Shown here: positions 34,901 to 41,521 of the stretch, one piece after another
How the letters are laid out: the number at the start of each line of letters is the position of its first letter
Position numbering within the stretch: position 1 is the first letter of the stretch
Assembly (NCBI RefSeq): GCF_900162825.1
Contig: NZ_FUGE01000072.1
Span: 1-41,521, forward strand
Length of the DNA: 41,521 nucleotides
From: Psychrobacter piechaudii
GTDB lineage: Bacteria > Pseudomonadota > Gammaproteobacteria > Pseudomonadales > Moraxellaceae
Reading direction: 5' to 3'
Notes under the pieces: generated by a model
What the model was told of the DNA's origin: nothing
What the model saw: only the letters and a program-made list of their open reading frames with translations
Databases searched by the model: none
Program-made: the position numbers and the translations under genes

Positions 34901-36458
34901 GACGGCCGGTCAATGCCTGATTAAGACGTACCATTTGCAAGCTAAAAGTAGTCTCACCTCGCTCTTCTAAAATTACTGGTAATCTTTCGCGGACTGCCAG
35001 TACGATATGACGGTTAAGATTGGCCAATAACAATAAAACATGCTGATTCAAACCCTCTATCTTATCCATAATGGCCAATAACTGGCTTATGGTTTCTAAA
35101 TCAAACAAGGCTTGATGCTGTTTTTCTTTATTCTTATTAAAGTTTTTTATTTTTCCGTCATCATCGGGGAACTGAGCATCTCTCAATGACCCTAGTAGTT
35201 TTTTCGCATCTTCACTTAGGTAGCTTTCAAAATTCAAACCTCTTTCAGCGATCACTTGATGAATTTCAGTAATATGCTCAAACCGAGTGAACAAACTTGA
35301 TCGACCATTAAATCCTTGTGACTTTCTGTAATCAGGATTTAAATACGGCTGAACATCTATCAAATCAAGCTTAGCAAAATCCTCTAGCAGCCGCTCAAAG
35401 CTAGCGAAGTCGAAAGCCTCATTCAACTGTATTTCATCAATAGGCGCAGAAATAAAGTTAAGTGAACGGTTCACATACGATTTATGATCACCAACAGCTG
35501 TTAGTTTGCCTTGCTGCTCCATTAGTGCGTATAGCTTAGGCTGCTCGTAATACAAACGGCTTTGAAACTGACGCAGCTCATCATGAATAATGCTATCGGT
35601 CACCTGCTCAATACTACTGTCTTCAATAATCGCCATGCCTTGCTGATGACCCGTCTCACTGCTATATTCTGCTAGCCATTTTTGTGCCAGACTATCTAGC
35701 GTGCCCACAAACAGTTTATCGAGTGTGGTTAATACCAAGGCGGTGCGGCGAATGGCATCTGTCATCGGATAACTATATACATGATCGAGCAAGTAACCCA
35801 CTAAATGCAGGTTAATCGGGTCCTGCATGATGTCATTTAGACGGGCATACCCTGCCTGCTCTACTAGCCACTTAGCACGATTCTTTTTAGCAGTGGCTTT
35901 TTGCTCTGCTTCTCGCTGCTTGTCATGCGCTAAGTCTTGGTTAAGCTCATCGGCACCAACACTGTCAGCACTTTTAGTATCGTCCTTTGAGTCTGCCTTT
36001 TTATCCGCCTGTCGATGATCCTTACTGCTCTCAGGGGCTACCTGCAGGATATCTGGATATAAGTGTTCTTTATTGGCCAAATCGGCACTTAGATTATTAA
36101 CCCATTGCAACAGTTGATAAAAATCGACCAAGCGATCATGAATACGCTGACGCATTTCTGCTGCTGCCGCCCGAGTAAAGGTAGTGGCAATAATTTGCTC
36201 AGGGGCACGTCGCGCCTCAATGAGTAGTCGCAATACGATACCGGTTAAAGTCCAAGTCTTACCTGTGCCCGCTGATGCCTCAATAAGATGGCGACCGCTT
36301 AATGCCACATCGACAGCCGGTATTACATCTTTGTTATGCTCCTGGTGCGTCTCATTGGGCATATCGCTGTCATCATGCTCATGCAAGGTTAAGTGCCAAC
36401 TATCCAACACCTCTTCTGCTTGCTGCTCTAAGTTATTGTTATCAGTCATGTCTGTCAT
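31959..36458 (-). CDS. recB: Exodeoxyribonuclease V beta subunit RecB
   Basis: RecB is the 3'-5' helicase and the nuclease of RecBCD. The 1499-residue protein begins with an acidic tail, then Walker A ASAGTGKT at 61-68. UvrD/REP helicase motifs follow, such as LLVGDPKQAIYGFRGG and LMTIHKSKGLEFPIVYVLG. The C-terminal RecB-family nuclease has GEIDLVYEHAGKFYVVDYKSN at about 1376-1396 (key residues Asp1379, Asp1392, Lys1394). It is much longer than E. coli RecB (1180). A visible excess is the Lys/Asp/Ala-rich insert at 142-196. It lies 99 bases after recC and 84 before recD in one operon. No good ribosome site is seen. Confidence 0.95.
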   Translation of the reverse strand: MTDMTDNNNLEQQAEEVLDSWHLTLHEHDDSDMPNETHQEHNKDVIPAVDVALSGRHLIEASAGTGKTWTLTGIVLRLLIEARRAPEQIIATTFTRAAAAEMRQRIHDRLVDFYQLLQWVNNLSADLANKEHLYPDILQVAPESSKDHRQADKKADSKDDTKSADSVGADELNQDLAHDKQREAEQKATAKKNRAKWLVEQAGYARLNDIMQDPINLHLVGYLLDHVYSYPMTDAIRRTALVLTTLDKLFVGTLDSLAQKWLAEYSSETGHQQGMAIIEDSSIEQVTDSIIHDELRQFQSRLYYEQPKLYALMEQQGKLTAVGDHKSYVNRSLNFISAPIDEIQLNEAFDFASFERLLEDFAKLDLIDVQPYLNPDYRKSQGFNGRSSLFTRFEHITEIHQVIAERGLNFESYLSEDAKKLLGSLRDAQFPDDDGKIKNFNKNKEKQHQALFDLETISQLLAIMDKIEGLNQHVLLLLANLNRHIVLAVRERLPVILEERGETTFSLQMVRLNQALTGRQGEKLARYIRHHYPVALIDESQDINGEQAIMIESIYLPKNKRQQLSSQVGNEDNQSTNTKSNQEFLLLVGDPKQAIYGFRGGDVANYNYMKAQFDKKNLWTLDINRRSNKGVIDALNCWFGKPMPTTGENKFAELGSQIYYQHITAAKLEKQLSWFNDLDNNQSIAQNSLLETTSDLVTDILSTQPVSVLHLPYDKELEYDEHEVTARHIAALLNSGQTLKGKPIQPSDIGVLARAKKDLKRVEDELVKLNVPTLTTSDVSIFETIMAEDVAALLSAMLYPYRHDMINRVLTSHLYGLTIKEVKAMMTDHESGIAQSDETPTKVAVNTNIAADLSTQDDTSKKSYQDFISYLKEGAQRWQNFGILSAMHYLLDKSPVQSQGVWQALAAHPEGDRHIMDLRHVMDILAQYGIGMGEHELLAWFRENIDAAPNSDWAKQYPLPTESGVQLMTIHKSKGLEFPIVYVLGMGSASRKSGNKEDYGLYLYNAQQAPNALVQKSSGNQRRFSPVKDSATTPGYYTDIETQEDFEEFRRLGYVAFTRASELLYVVLRDPKDKTGFDLKPVFYWFDSPEPKFELPDRLKNTIGMVRGQKVHEFYEDSYANSKTHNLTDSTEATLTQPNLEPIKYDDFSNVMRVDYFYGWAKTSFTALARQLDESTQAMAVVDERIDDATYIDISEADGALKAQIEDQGLPVKAVDDIRFSFVKGANAGTFLHEIFEKIHFTDPNQWPAVIDRAVSGYQLPLAYASVAHQKRILEGGRQGANNKTYHIDERGLQHQALMTWINEILHTPLLASGQKLVDISPKQRFAEMGFNMGLSETFKAQQINTLFEKHLPHETDKHIRLTAQSSSQLYRYLRGEIDLVYEHAGKFYVVDYKSNFLGNSLSNYDEATLKVAMSKAGYWLQAAIYQVALHRFLSMRIADYKGNEAKYLGPVEYVFLRGTYQHLAETQSTNNHIRYGLVTWDIPIEFVKALDKLFGKPQ
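32251..32261 (-). repeat. AATAGCCTAAG motif, copy in recB (4)
   Basis: Minus strand AATAGCCTAAG, encoding Asn-Ser-Leu-Ser directly after the nuclease motif (YKSNFLGNSLSN). Same frame as the other copies. Confidence 0.9.
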
Positions 36459-36557
36459 AGGAAGATATACTTTTAATTATTATCTATAAAATCAAGGTCT
36501 TATATTATCTACGATTTAGCTTAATTGCTGTAACGTGCTGGTCTAACTGGTTAATCC

Positions 36558-39500
36558 TTAGCCTTCTAGCCCGTCAAGTGCGTCAAACATAGGGGCATAC
36601 AAAGGCTGCGCCAAAGCTGTCAAAGAAGTAGCTAATGCTTTAAAGGCGTCTTGATCTCGCAAAATATATTGCCAAATAGCATGCTGCGAGCAGGTGTCAT
36701 AGACCGCATCTGACATATAGTTAGGGAACAACCACTCTGAGAAATCACCTCGTTTTGGCCAATAGTCAGCGCCCTCATCCTCTTGCGCTTTTAAACAGTT
36801 ATCCAAATAGCCAAGCGCATACTCTGGTAATAAGGTTAGCGGTATTTGACCAGACAGATTGGCAAAAATGGCCCATTTAACCAGTTCAATGACAGCGTCC
36901 TCATAGGTGATTGGGTCCAGTTTAAATGCCGCGGCTTTCTCAAGCTTTTTGGCCTTAGTGCCTGACTTATTAAAGCGCCAAATGCTCATGCCATCATTTA
37001 ATACCACCTGCTTAGCTGTAGTACGTCTGGCAACCTGCCAATACAGATGCGATAACCAAAACTTGAGCAGATGTCTGGGACTGGCAGAATTGGGTAAGAT
37101 ATTAAACCAGTGTTTAGGCGACTGCTCCGCATATGACACCCCTGCCTTTAAATGCGCACTATCGCCATTAACCTGTATCGGTACAACGCCTTTGATCTTA
37201 ATCGCTTTGGGTAAAAAAGCTAACAAGGATGCTTGGTCTTTTTGTTGAAATACACTGACCAAGTCCACTTGTATTGGATGTTCCGTAGTGGGCGTGATAA
37301 TCGGCAGACTTGTATCCGCTTCTTGCACCTCAATGCCGTTAGCAATTAACTGCTCTCGAAAGGTTTGACATTGCTGCTGCAGCTTTTGTTGTTGATTGGG
37401 CAAAGTGGTATGGCGTGCTACCCCTGCTGGCATAATGTTTTGGTACATTAAAATTGGTGTGCTTTGAGCCGCTGATTCCTCTAGACTCTCTTCTTTGTCT
37501 AAACCTGTCGTTGGCACGGGGTTGGCCAACTCATGAATCAAATAGTCTTTGATCTGGTAAGTAGTCAAGCTATCCAAAAACAGGGGCTCTTGGTGTGCCA
37601 TCGCCTCCTCACCCTGTACGATATGCACTTCTTGAGCCCGCAAAAAGGCCTTGGCGGGATGACGCACTTGATAGGCAAGCACCCCTTCAACGTCAATTTC
37701 ACCGATATCAAACAGCACTTGAGCCAAGGCTTTATTCTGTTCATTACAATTCAGCTTAGCATCTATCGACAACAAATCATTTAAAACAGGTAAGTTTTGA
37801 CTGTCGATATGCCCCAATTGACCCAAGCCAGCACCCAATAACTGAGCGATTGCCTCATAGTGTGCTTTGCTGGGTAAGCTGACCAGCTGAGGATGTTCAC
37901 TAGAGTCACGAGACTTCAACGTATTAAATACCGCTTGCCATAACGGCGCTGGCGGGAACTGACGTTGCTGCGCCAGTTTGGTTTTTTGCATCGCTCTATC
38001 TAGCATGCCCTCTAAAGCATCAAACTCAGAAGACTTATTGTTAGGATCATTCAAAGCATTTGAATCAATTTCACTAGGCCCAGATTCATCATTTTCAGCC
38101 TCAAAATAAGACTCATGTATTTCCTGTTCTACCGCTTGCTCAAATAAGCTTTTATCAAACGGCAATGCTGGGTGCTCGGTTACTAGCCACTGTTTGACTA
38201 GCTTTGGTAAATGACGTTTTAGGCTTTCGGTAGTCGGGTCTACCGTCTCTGGCAAGCTGTCTAGTGAATTGACCTGCCACTGCACCTCACCTTGTAAGAA
38301 TTGCAACAGTTCGCTGACAGGGTTCGCCGGCAAATGCTCATGGGTATCGGTTAGACTTTGACCGTTATAAAATATCCAGCAGGCATTGCGCGCACACAAC
38401 AAAGCATCTAAAAACGCCCCATTGTCATCGTCTTCACTGACTCTATCACCGCGACGTGATAAGGTCGCCTTCATTAAATCATAACGATTGTCACGGTCTC
38501 GTGCGGGGAACTCAGATAAGTTCATATTGAGCATAACCACTAAATCAAAGGGCACGTTTCTTAATGCGCCGAAACGGCCGAAGGTAATTACCCCTGTCGG
38601 CTCCGCACTCACCTGCTGACTCTCAAGCTCCGCCTCGATACTATCAAGCATAAAGCTCAGCTTTAACGGTAACTGCTCAACTCTTGATAGCCTTTGTTCA
38701 ACCTCTCGGTTGTCCGTATTATCATTACTGGCATATTGCCGATAATGACGATTAGCGCGCAGGCTCGATTTAAAGCCGTTCATTGCATTATAAATGGCAC
38801 GCATACTGCGGGTTTGATCCACATCACCAAAATAACGGTGAATCACTTGGCGCTCAATTTGATCGAGCCAATCTTCTGCTTTCAGCTTTTGTTTGTGATC
38901 ATCGCGTCTCGCCAACAGCCCGCTATAAATGCGGCACAAGGCTTCAATAATCGGCGCATCATTGAGACTAACCTCAGGCAGTGGCAAGCTCATTTCAGCA
39001 ATCGCAGTACTTGGCCATTGATGCGCTTCAAGCGGATATAAGCAGTCGCTCATTTCAGCTTCTGGCATTATCAGTCCCAAAGTTAATCTATCTAACGCTT
39101 GGGCAAAGCTAAAGCGGTAATCAAAATCATTGCCATCTAAGGTTTGCTTAAGATGTAATTCATCAAAACCACGGATGAAACCTGCCTCAACCAATAAGTC
39201 ACAGCCACAGCTCATCTGATCATGGGTCAAGCCAAAGCTTTCATATAGCGGCGGCAGCATTAGCCAATCTAGCACCTCAGCGGCTTCAAAGCGGGCACTG
39301 TCACTGCCTAGCAGTTTATAAAACCCAATAATCGCCTCCCATAACTGACGAATGGAGGCATCGACCACACCGGTGACTTTAGCCGGCAGAGTTAGTCCAT
39401 CTTGACCTTTTCCATTGACAAAAATTGAGCTAATTAAGGCATGATGTCGATCCACATCGGGCAGCAACACCACTATGTCAGAGATATGACGCTTTTTTGT

Positions 39501-41021
39501 GCCAGGCGGTAGCGGCTCATTCAGCCAGCGTCCAATCATAATGCGGAGCACCTCAAGTTGACGCTGCAAACTGTGGCATGAATGAATACTTAGGCTATTA
39601 TCTTGTGAGGACATCGACCACAGGCGATCTTTCTCAAAGCGTTTGTTCTCAAGTACCTCATCTTCATACCAATCAGCTTCTTTAGCCTCATCAGCTTCAT
39701 CAAAGCTTGGCTCAATTTGCTCGCTAATGGCCTGCGATACCTTAACTGCCGTAGCTTGTTGGGTTGAACGCTCATCAAGCATCAATACATCATTTTGCAG
39801 GCGTCTTAATAAGCTGGGGCTATTGTGGGTGCGATAAGAAGCGATATCTTGTTGGTTATAGTCGCTATCAATATCTGCCTCAAAACCAAATTCGTCATCC
39901 AACTCCTCAGACAAATCATCTTCGAAATTATCCTGCCAATCCACAACGGCATCTTCATACAACTCGTTACCAGATAGATTGGCAAGCATGGCGAAAGTAT
40001 CACGAGACTGCTTACCCAGACGTGACAATAGACTATGCCCATAATCACGCAAAAATACACTTTCAGAATTGATAATCTGTTGACGCTGTAGCCACGACTT
40101 ATCCACGATATCCGCCCAGAATAGCTTAGAGGGGTTATAGTGCAGCAAAGTGATGTCCATGTAACGCGACAAACGTTGTAAGAAATCTAGCTCGGTCTGC
40201 GGTAGCTGCTGAATGGTAAAAATACGCAGTACTTTGGGCAACTGGTCTTGCTCGCCCGCATTGTTACTCTCTAATGCTTTCCAAAAGGTTTTTTCTAATT
40301 GAGCACGGTATTGATGCACATCAGCGAACAGATGCGACCACAGATAACGCTGAGCGGCTTCCAATTCCACATAGTGCTCTACCAACCATTCTGGTGTACC
40401 ACGCGCATACTCATCAAAGCGCAAAGACAGCGCATCTTTTTCTGCAATTAACGCATTCACATCAAGCGGTTTATTATCCGACCATAGACTTAACCAATCC
40501 TCACGGTGAGTTAAATAGCGGTTAAATACTCGCGCCAAATCACTTACCAGCTGCCAAATACGCGCATCTTGCTGTGCCTTGTCTGGCTCAACGCCTTGTT
40601 GAGGCTCATCAATCAATGACGACAGCAGCGGATATACCGGATGCTTATCGTCCTCGACAATAGTCTGCTGATAATAGGTCAGATAGCCAAACAGACGCCA
40701 CTGCATCACAGTCGGCGACAGCACTGCCACCTCCGGCACGTTAAGGACCGTCGCATCAGGATTATTTTTCAATAGATAAGCATTATGCTGACTGAGTACA
40801 TCTTGCATCAGTGTCCACTGATATTGACCCCAGAACTTAGTCATTACAAGCGTACTGATACCCGCACGACTGGCAATGGTTTTATCAAGCCAATCGCCTA
40901 AGACCATTGACGGTACGATAACCACAAAGGGATCAAAAATAGACTGCTGCACTGATTGATATTCGGCCAGCAGTTCATCGACTAAGTTTTCGGTGCGATG
41001 CGATTGGATAATCTTGAACAT
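36558..41021 (-). CDS. recC: Exodeoxyribonuclease V gamma subunit RecC
   Basis: RecC is the scaffold and Chi-recognition subunit of RecBCD, with a helicase-like but inactive fold. The 1487-residue protein begins MFKIIQSHRTENLVDELL, followed by PFVVIVPSMVLGDWLDKTIA, typical of RecC. It has FGRFGALRNVPFDLVVMLNMN and FPARDRDNRYDLM further on. It is longer than E. coli RecC (1122). Extra material includes highly acidic inserts near residues 354-390 and 435-465, the second just before a copy of the repeated 11-mer. It is the first gene of recC-recB-recD. No obvious ribosome site precedes the ATG. Confidence 0.94.
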   Translation of the reverse strand: MFKIIQSHRTENLVDELLAEYQSVQQSIFDPFVVIVPSMVLGDWLDKTIASRAGISTLVMTKFWGQYQWTLMQDVLSQHNAYLLKNNPDATVLNVPEVAVLSPTVMQWRLFGYLTYYQQTIVEDDKHPVYPLLSSLIDEPQQGVEPDKAQQDARIWQLVSDLARVFNRYLTHREDWLSLWSDNKPLDVNALIAEKDALSLRFDEYARGTPEWLVEHYVELEAAQRYLWSHLFADVHQYRAQLEKTFWKALESNNAGEQDQLPKVLRIFTIQQLPQTELDFLQRLSRYMDITLLHYNPSKLFWADIVDKSWLQRQQIINSESVFLRDYGHSLLSRLGKQSRDTFAMLANLSGNELYEDAVVDWQDNFEDDLSEELDDEFGFEADIDSDYNQQDIASYRTHNSPSLLRRLQNDVLMLDERSTQQATAVKVSQAISEQIEPSFDEADEAKEADWYEDEVLENKRFEKDRLWSMSSQDNSLSIHSCHSLQRQLEVLRIMIGRWLNEPLPPGTKKRHISDIVVLLPDVDRHHALISSIFVNGKGQDGLTLPAKVTGVVDASIRQLWEAIIGFYKLLGSDSARFEAAEVLDWLMLPPLYESFGLTHDQMSCGCDLLVEAGFIRGFDELHLKQTLDGNDFDYRFSFAQALDRLTLGLIMPEAEMSDCLYPLEAHQWPSTAIAEMSLPLPEVSLNDAPIIEALCRIYSGLLARRDDHKQKLKAEDWLDQIERQVIHRYFGDVDQTRSMRAIYNAMNGFKSSLRANRHYRQYASNDNTDNREVEQRLSRVEQLPLKLSFMLDSIEAELESQQVSAEPTGVITFGRFGALRNVPFDLVVMLNMNLSEFPARDRDNRYDLMKATLSRRGDRVSEDDDNGAFLDALLCARNACWIFYNGQSLTDTHEHLPANPVSELLQFLQGEVQWQVNSLDSLPETVDPTTESLKRHLPKLVKQWLVTEHPALPFDKSLFEQAVEQEIHESYFEAENDESGPSEIDSNALNDPNNKSSEFDALEGMLDRAMQKTKLAQQRQFPPAPLWQAVFNTLKSRDSSEHPQLVSLPSKAHYEAIAQLLGAGLGQLGHIDSQNLPVLNDLLSIDAKLNCNEQNKALAQVLFDIGEIDVEGVLAYQVRHPAKAFLRAQEVHIVQGEEAMAHQEPLFLDSLTTYQIKDYLIHELANPVPTTGLDKEESLEESAAQSTPILMYQNIMPAGVARHTTLPNQQQKLQQQCQTFREQLIANGIEVQEADTSLPIITPTTEHPIQVDLVSVFQQKDQASLLAFLPKAIKIKGVVPIQVNGDSAHLKAGVSYAEQSPKHWFNILPNSASPRHLLKFWLSHLYWQVARRTTAKQVVLNDGMSIWRFNKSGTKAKKLEKAAAFKLDPITYEDAVIELVKWAIFANLSGQIPLTLLPEYALGYLDNCLKAQEDEGADYWPKRGDFSEWLFPNYMSDAVYDTCSQHAIWQYILRDQDAFKALATSLTALAQPLYAPMFDALDGLEG
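39589..39599 (-). repeat. AATAGCCTAAG motif, copy in recC (5)
   Basis: Minus strand AATAGCCTAAG, encoding Asn-Ser-Leu-Ser at 475-478 of RecC, just after the second acidic insert. Same frame as the other copies. Confidence 0.9.
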
Positions 41022-41353
41022 AGAGAGGCAATCTTTTGTTAAATGAAATTCAAATAAATAAGGTCATAGCAAAGACACGACGGTTATATAAGCATAACTC
41101 ATTATGGTAAAAATAAAACCATCAAACACCACCATAACGTCAACTACTGTCGCAAAGAGTTGATGCCATTGTGGTTATGACTTTCGTTTTGAATCTCGTC
41201 AGAGTTAGAAATCATTGAAACCTATCAAAACAGCGTAGATGAGCGGTTTGCTATAAATATAATGCTAATTCTGACGATGTGTCGGTAAAAGAGAGGTTTG
41301 AGTAACTGAATTCTCAAATGATATTGTTGTTTTAAATACAGGCTAAATCTCCT
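41022..41353. other. Intergenic region between recC and the IS200/IS605-type element
   Basis: This AT-rich region of about 330 bases has no credible gene. It should contain the recC promoter on the minus strand, but no -35/-10 pair stands out. No strong hairpin or repeat was seen. Its right boundary is the proposed right end of the transposable element. Confidence 0.5.
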
Positions 41354-41521
41354 TTGACCTCCTCCCCTCGCTAAACCGAGGGGATTCCTACAGCTAGACG
41401 GTCAAGCCCGACCGCAAGGATATTCTTAGCAGCATTGGTATCTCTATCATGCCATGTGCCACACTCAGCACACCTCCATCCTCTTATTCGCAAGCCTGCT
41501 CTACCCTTTGGACTACTGTCA
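41354..41521 (-). ncRNA. Candidate right end and omega-RNA 3' part of an IS200/IS605-type element
   Basis: Overlapping the tnpB stop codon is a perfect hairpin, TCCCCTCG/CGAGGGGA at 41363-41384, followed on the minus strand by GGAGGTCAA ending at 41354. In IS200/IS605 elements the tnpB 3' end and right end are transcribed as the guide (omega) RNA of TnpB, and the sequence just outside the end serves as guide. The boundary at 41354 is inferred from the GTCAA-like ending; the 5' extent of the RNA is not visible. Confidence 0.4.
41371..41521 (-). CDS. tnpB: TnpB-family RNA-guided nuclease, C-terminal 49 residues (runs off the right edge)
   Basis: The minus-strand frame enters from the window edge and stops at a TAG at 41373-41371. 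It encodes the end of the zinc ribbon (GWRCAECGTWHDRD) and the last RuvC segment (HDRDTNAAKNIL), then GLDRLAVGIPSV. This is the characteristic C-terminus of TnpB/OrfB of IS200/IS605-type elements. The first CxxC pair and the rest of the nuclease lie outside the window. No break is seen in the visible part. Whether a tnpA accompanies it is unknown. Confidence 0.9.
   Translation of the reverse strand, partial: DSSPKGRAGLRIRGWRCAECGTWHDRDTNAAKNILAVGLDRLAVGIPSV

Noticed and set aside
38694..40525. Plus-strand open frames inside recC
   Set aside because: They are antisense shadows of the long RecC frame, which has consistent family similarity throughout.

Overview
The window looks like chromosomal DNA from a Moraxellaceae gammaproteobacterium, most likely Psychrobacter. 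This rests on moderately AT-rich coding DNA, an AcnD/PrpF-type methylcitrate cluster, a CstA + small Cys-Cys protein + ArsA-like ATPase group, DUF2868/DUF3482 partners, and a recC-recB-recD operon whose proteins are all longer than in E. coli. The genus is an inference from gene content; no rRNA gene is present. No tRNA or CRISPR array was seen.

Layout. The left edge (1-712) is the 5' part of an IS4-type transposase element. At 841-2796 (minus) lie a DUF779 protein and its usual partner, an AldB/ExaC-type aldehyde dehydrogenase. At 3290-5973 (plus) are two tandem, closely similar Nramp-fold transporters that have lost the canonical DPGN and MPHN motifs; a perfect hairpin terminator follows. 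At 6181-7909 are a lipoprotein gene and a LysR regulator. At 8196-14545 is the 2-methylcitrate (propionate) operon prpB-prpC-acnD-prpF, with an inverted repeat in every gap between genes. Next come a fused ABC exporter half-transporter, an ElaA-type acetyltransferase with a C-terminal membrane tail, and the DUF2868 membrane protein / DUF3482 GTPase pair, whose last gene overlaps the stop codon of the convergent ArsA-like ATPase gene.

On the minus strand at 20533-23695 are cstA, an 88-residue protein ending in Cys-Cys (cory-CC-star type) and the ArsA/Get3-like ATPase. At 23952-27636 (minus) are two unrecognised lipoproteins with acidic low-complexity segments. At 27932-29405 (plus) are an unrecognised 220-residue protein and hypoxanthine-guanine phosphoribosyltransferase. 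Between those two sits a 125-bp MITE-like insertion with 21-bp inverted ends and a perfect 10-bp target duplication. At 29529-41021 (minus) is recC-recB-recD. The right edge holds the 3' end of a TnpB gene with the right end of an IS200/IS605-type element.

Main points for follow-up: (1) the 11-mer AATAGCCTAAG occurs five times, only in recC, recB and recD, always on the same strand and in the same reading frame; (2) the compact MITE, whose first seven bases match the apparent end of the left-edge IS; (3) an ArsA/Get3-like ATPase without metal-binding cysteines, next to a Cys-Cys-tailed small protein and CstA, and close to a protein of tail-anchored topology; (4) duplicated non-canonical Nramp-fold transporters; (5) the paired acidic lipoproteins.
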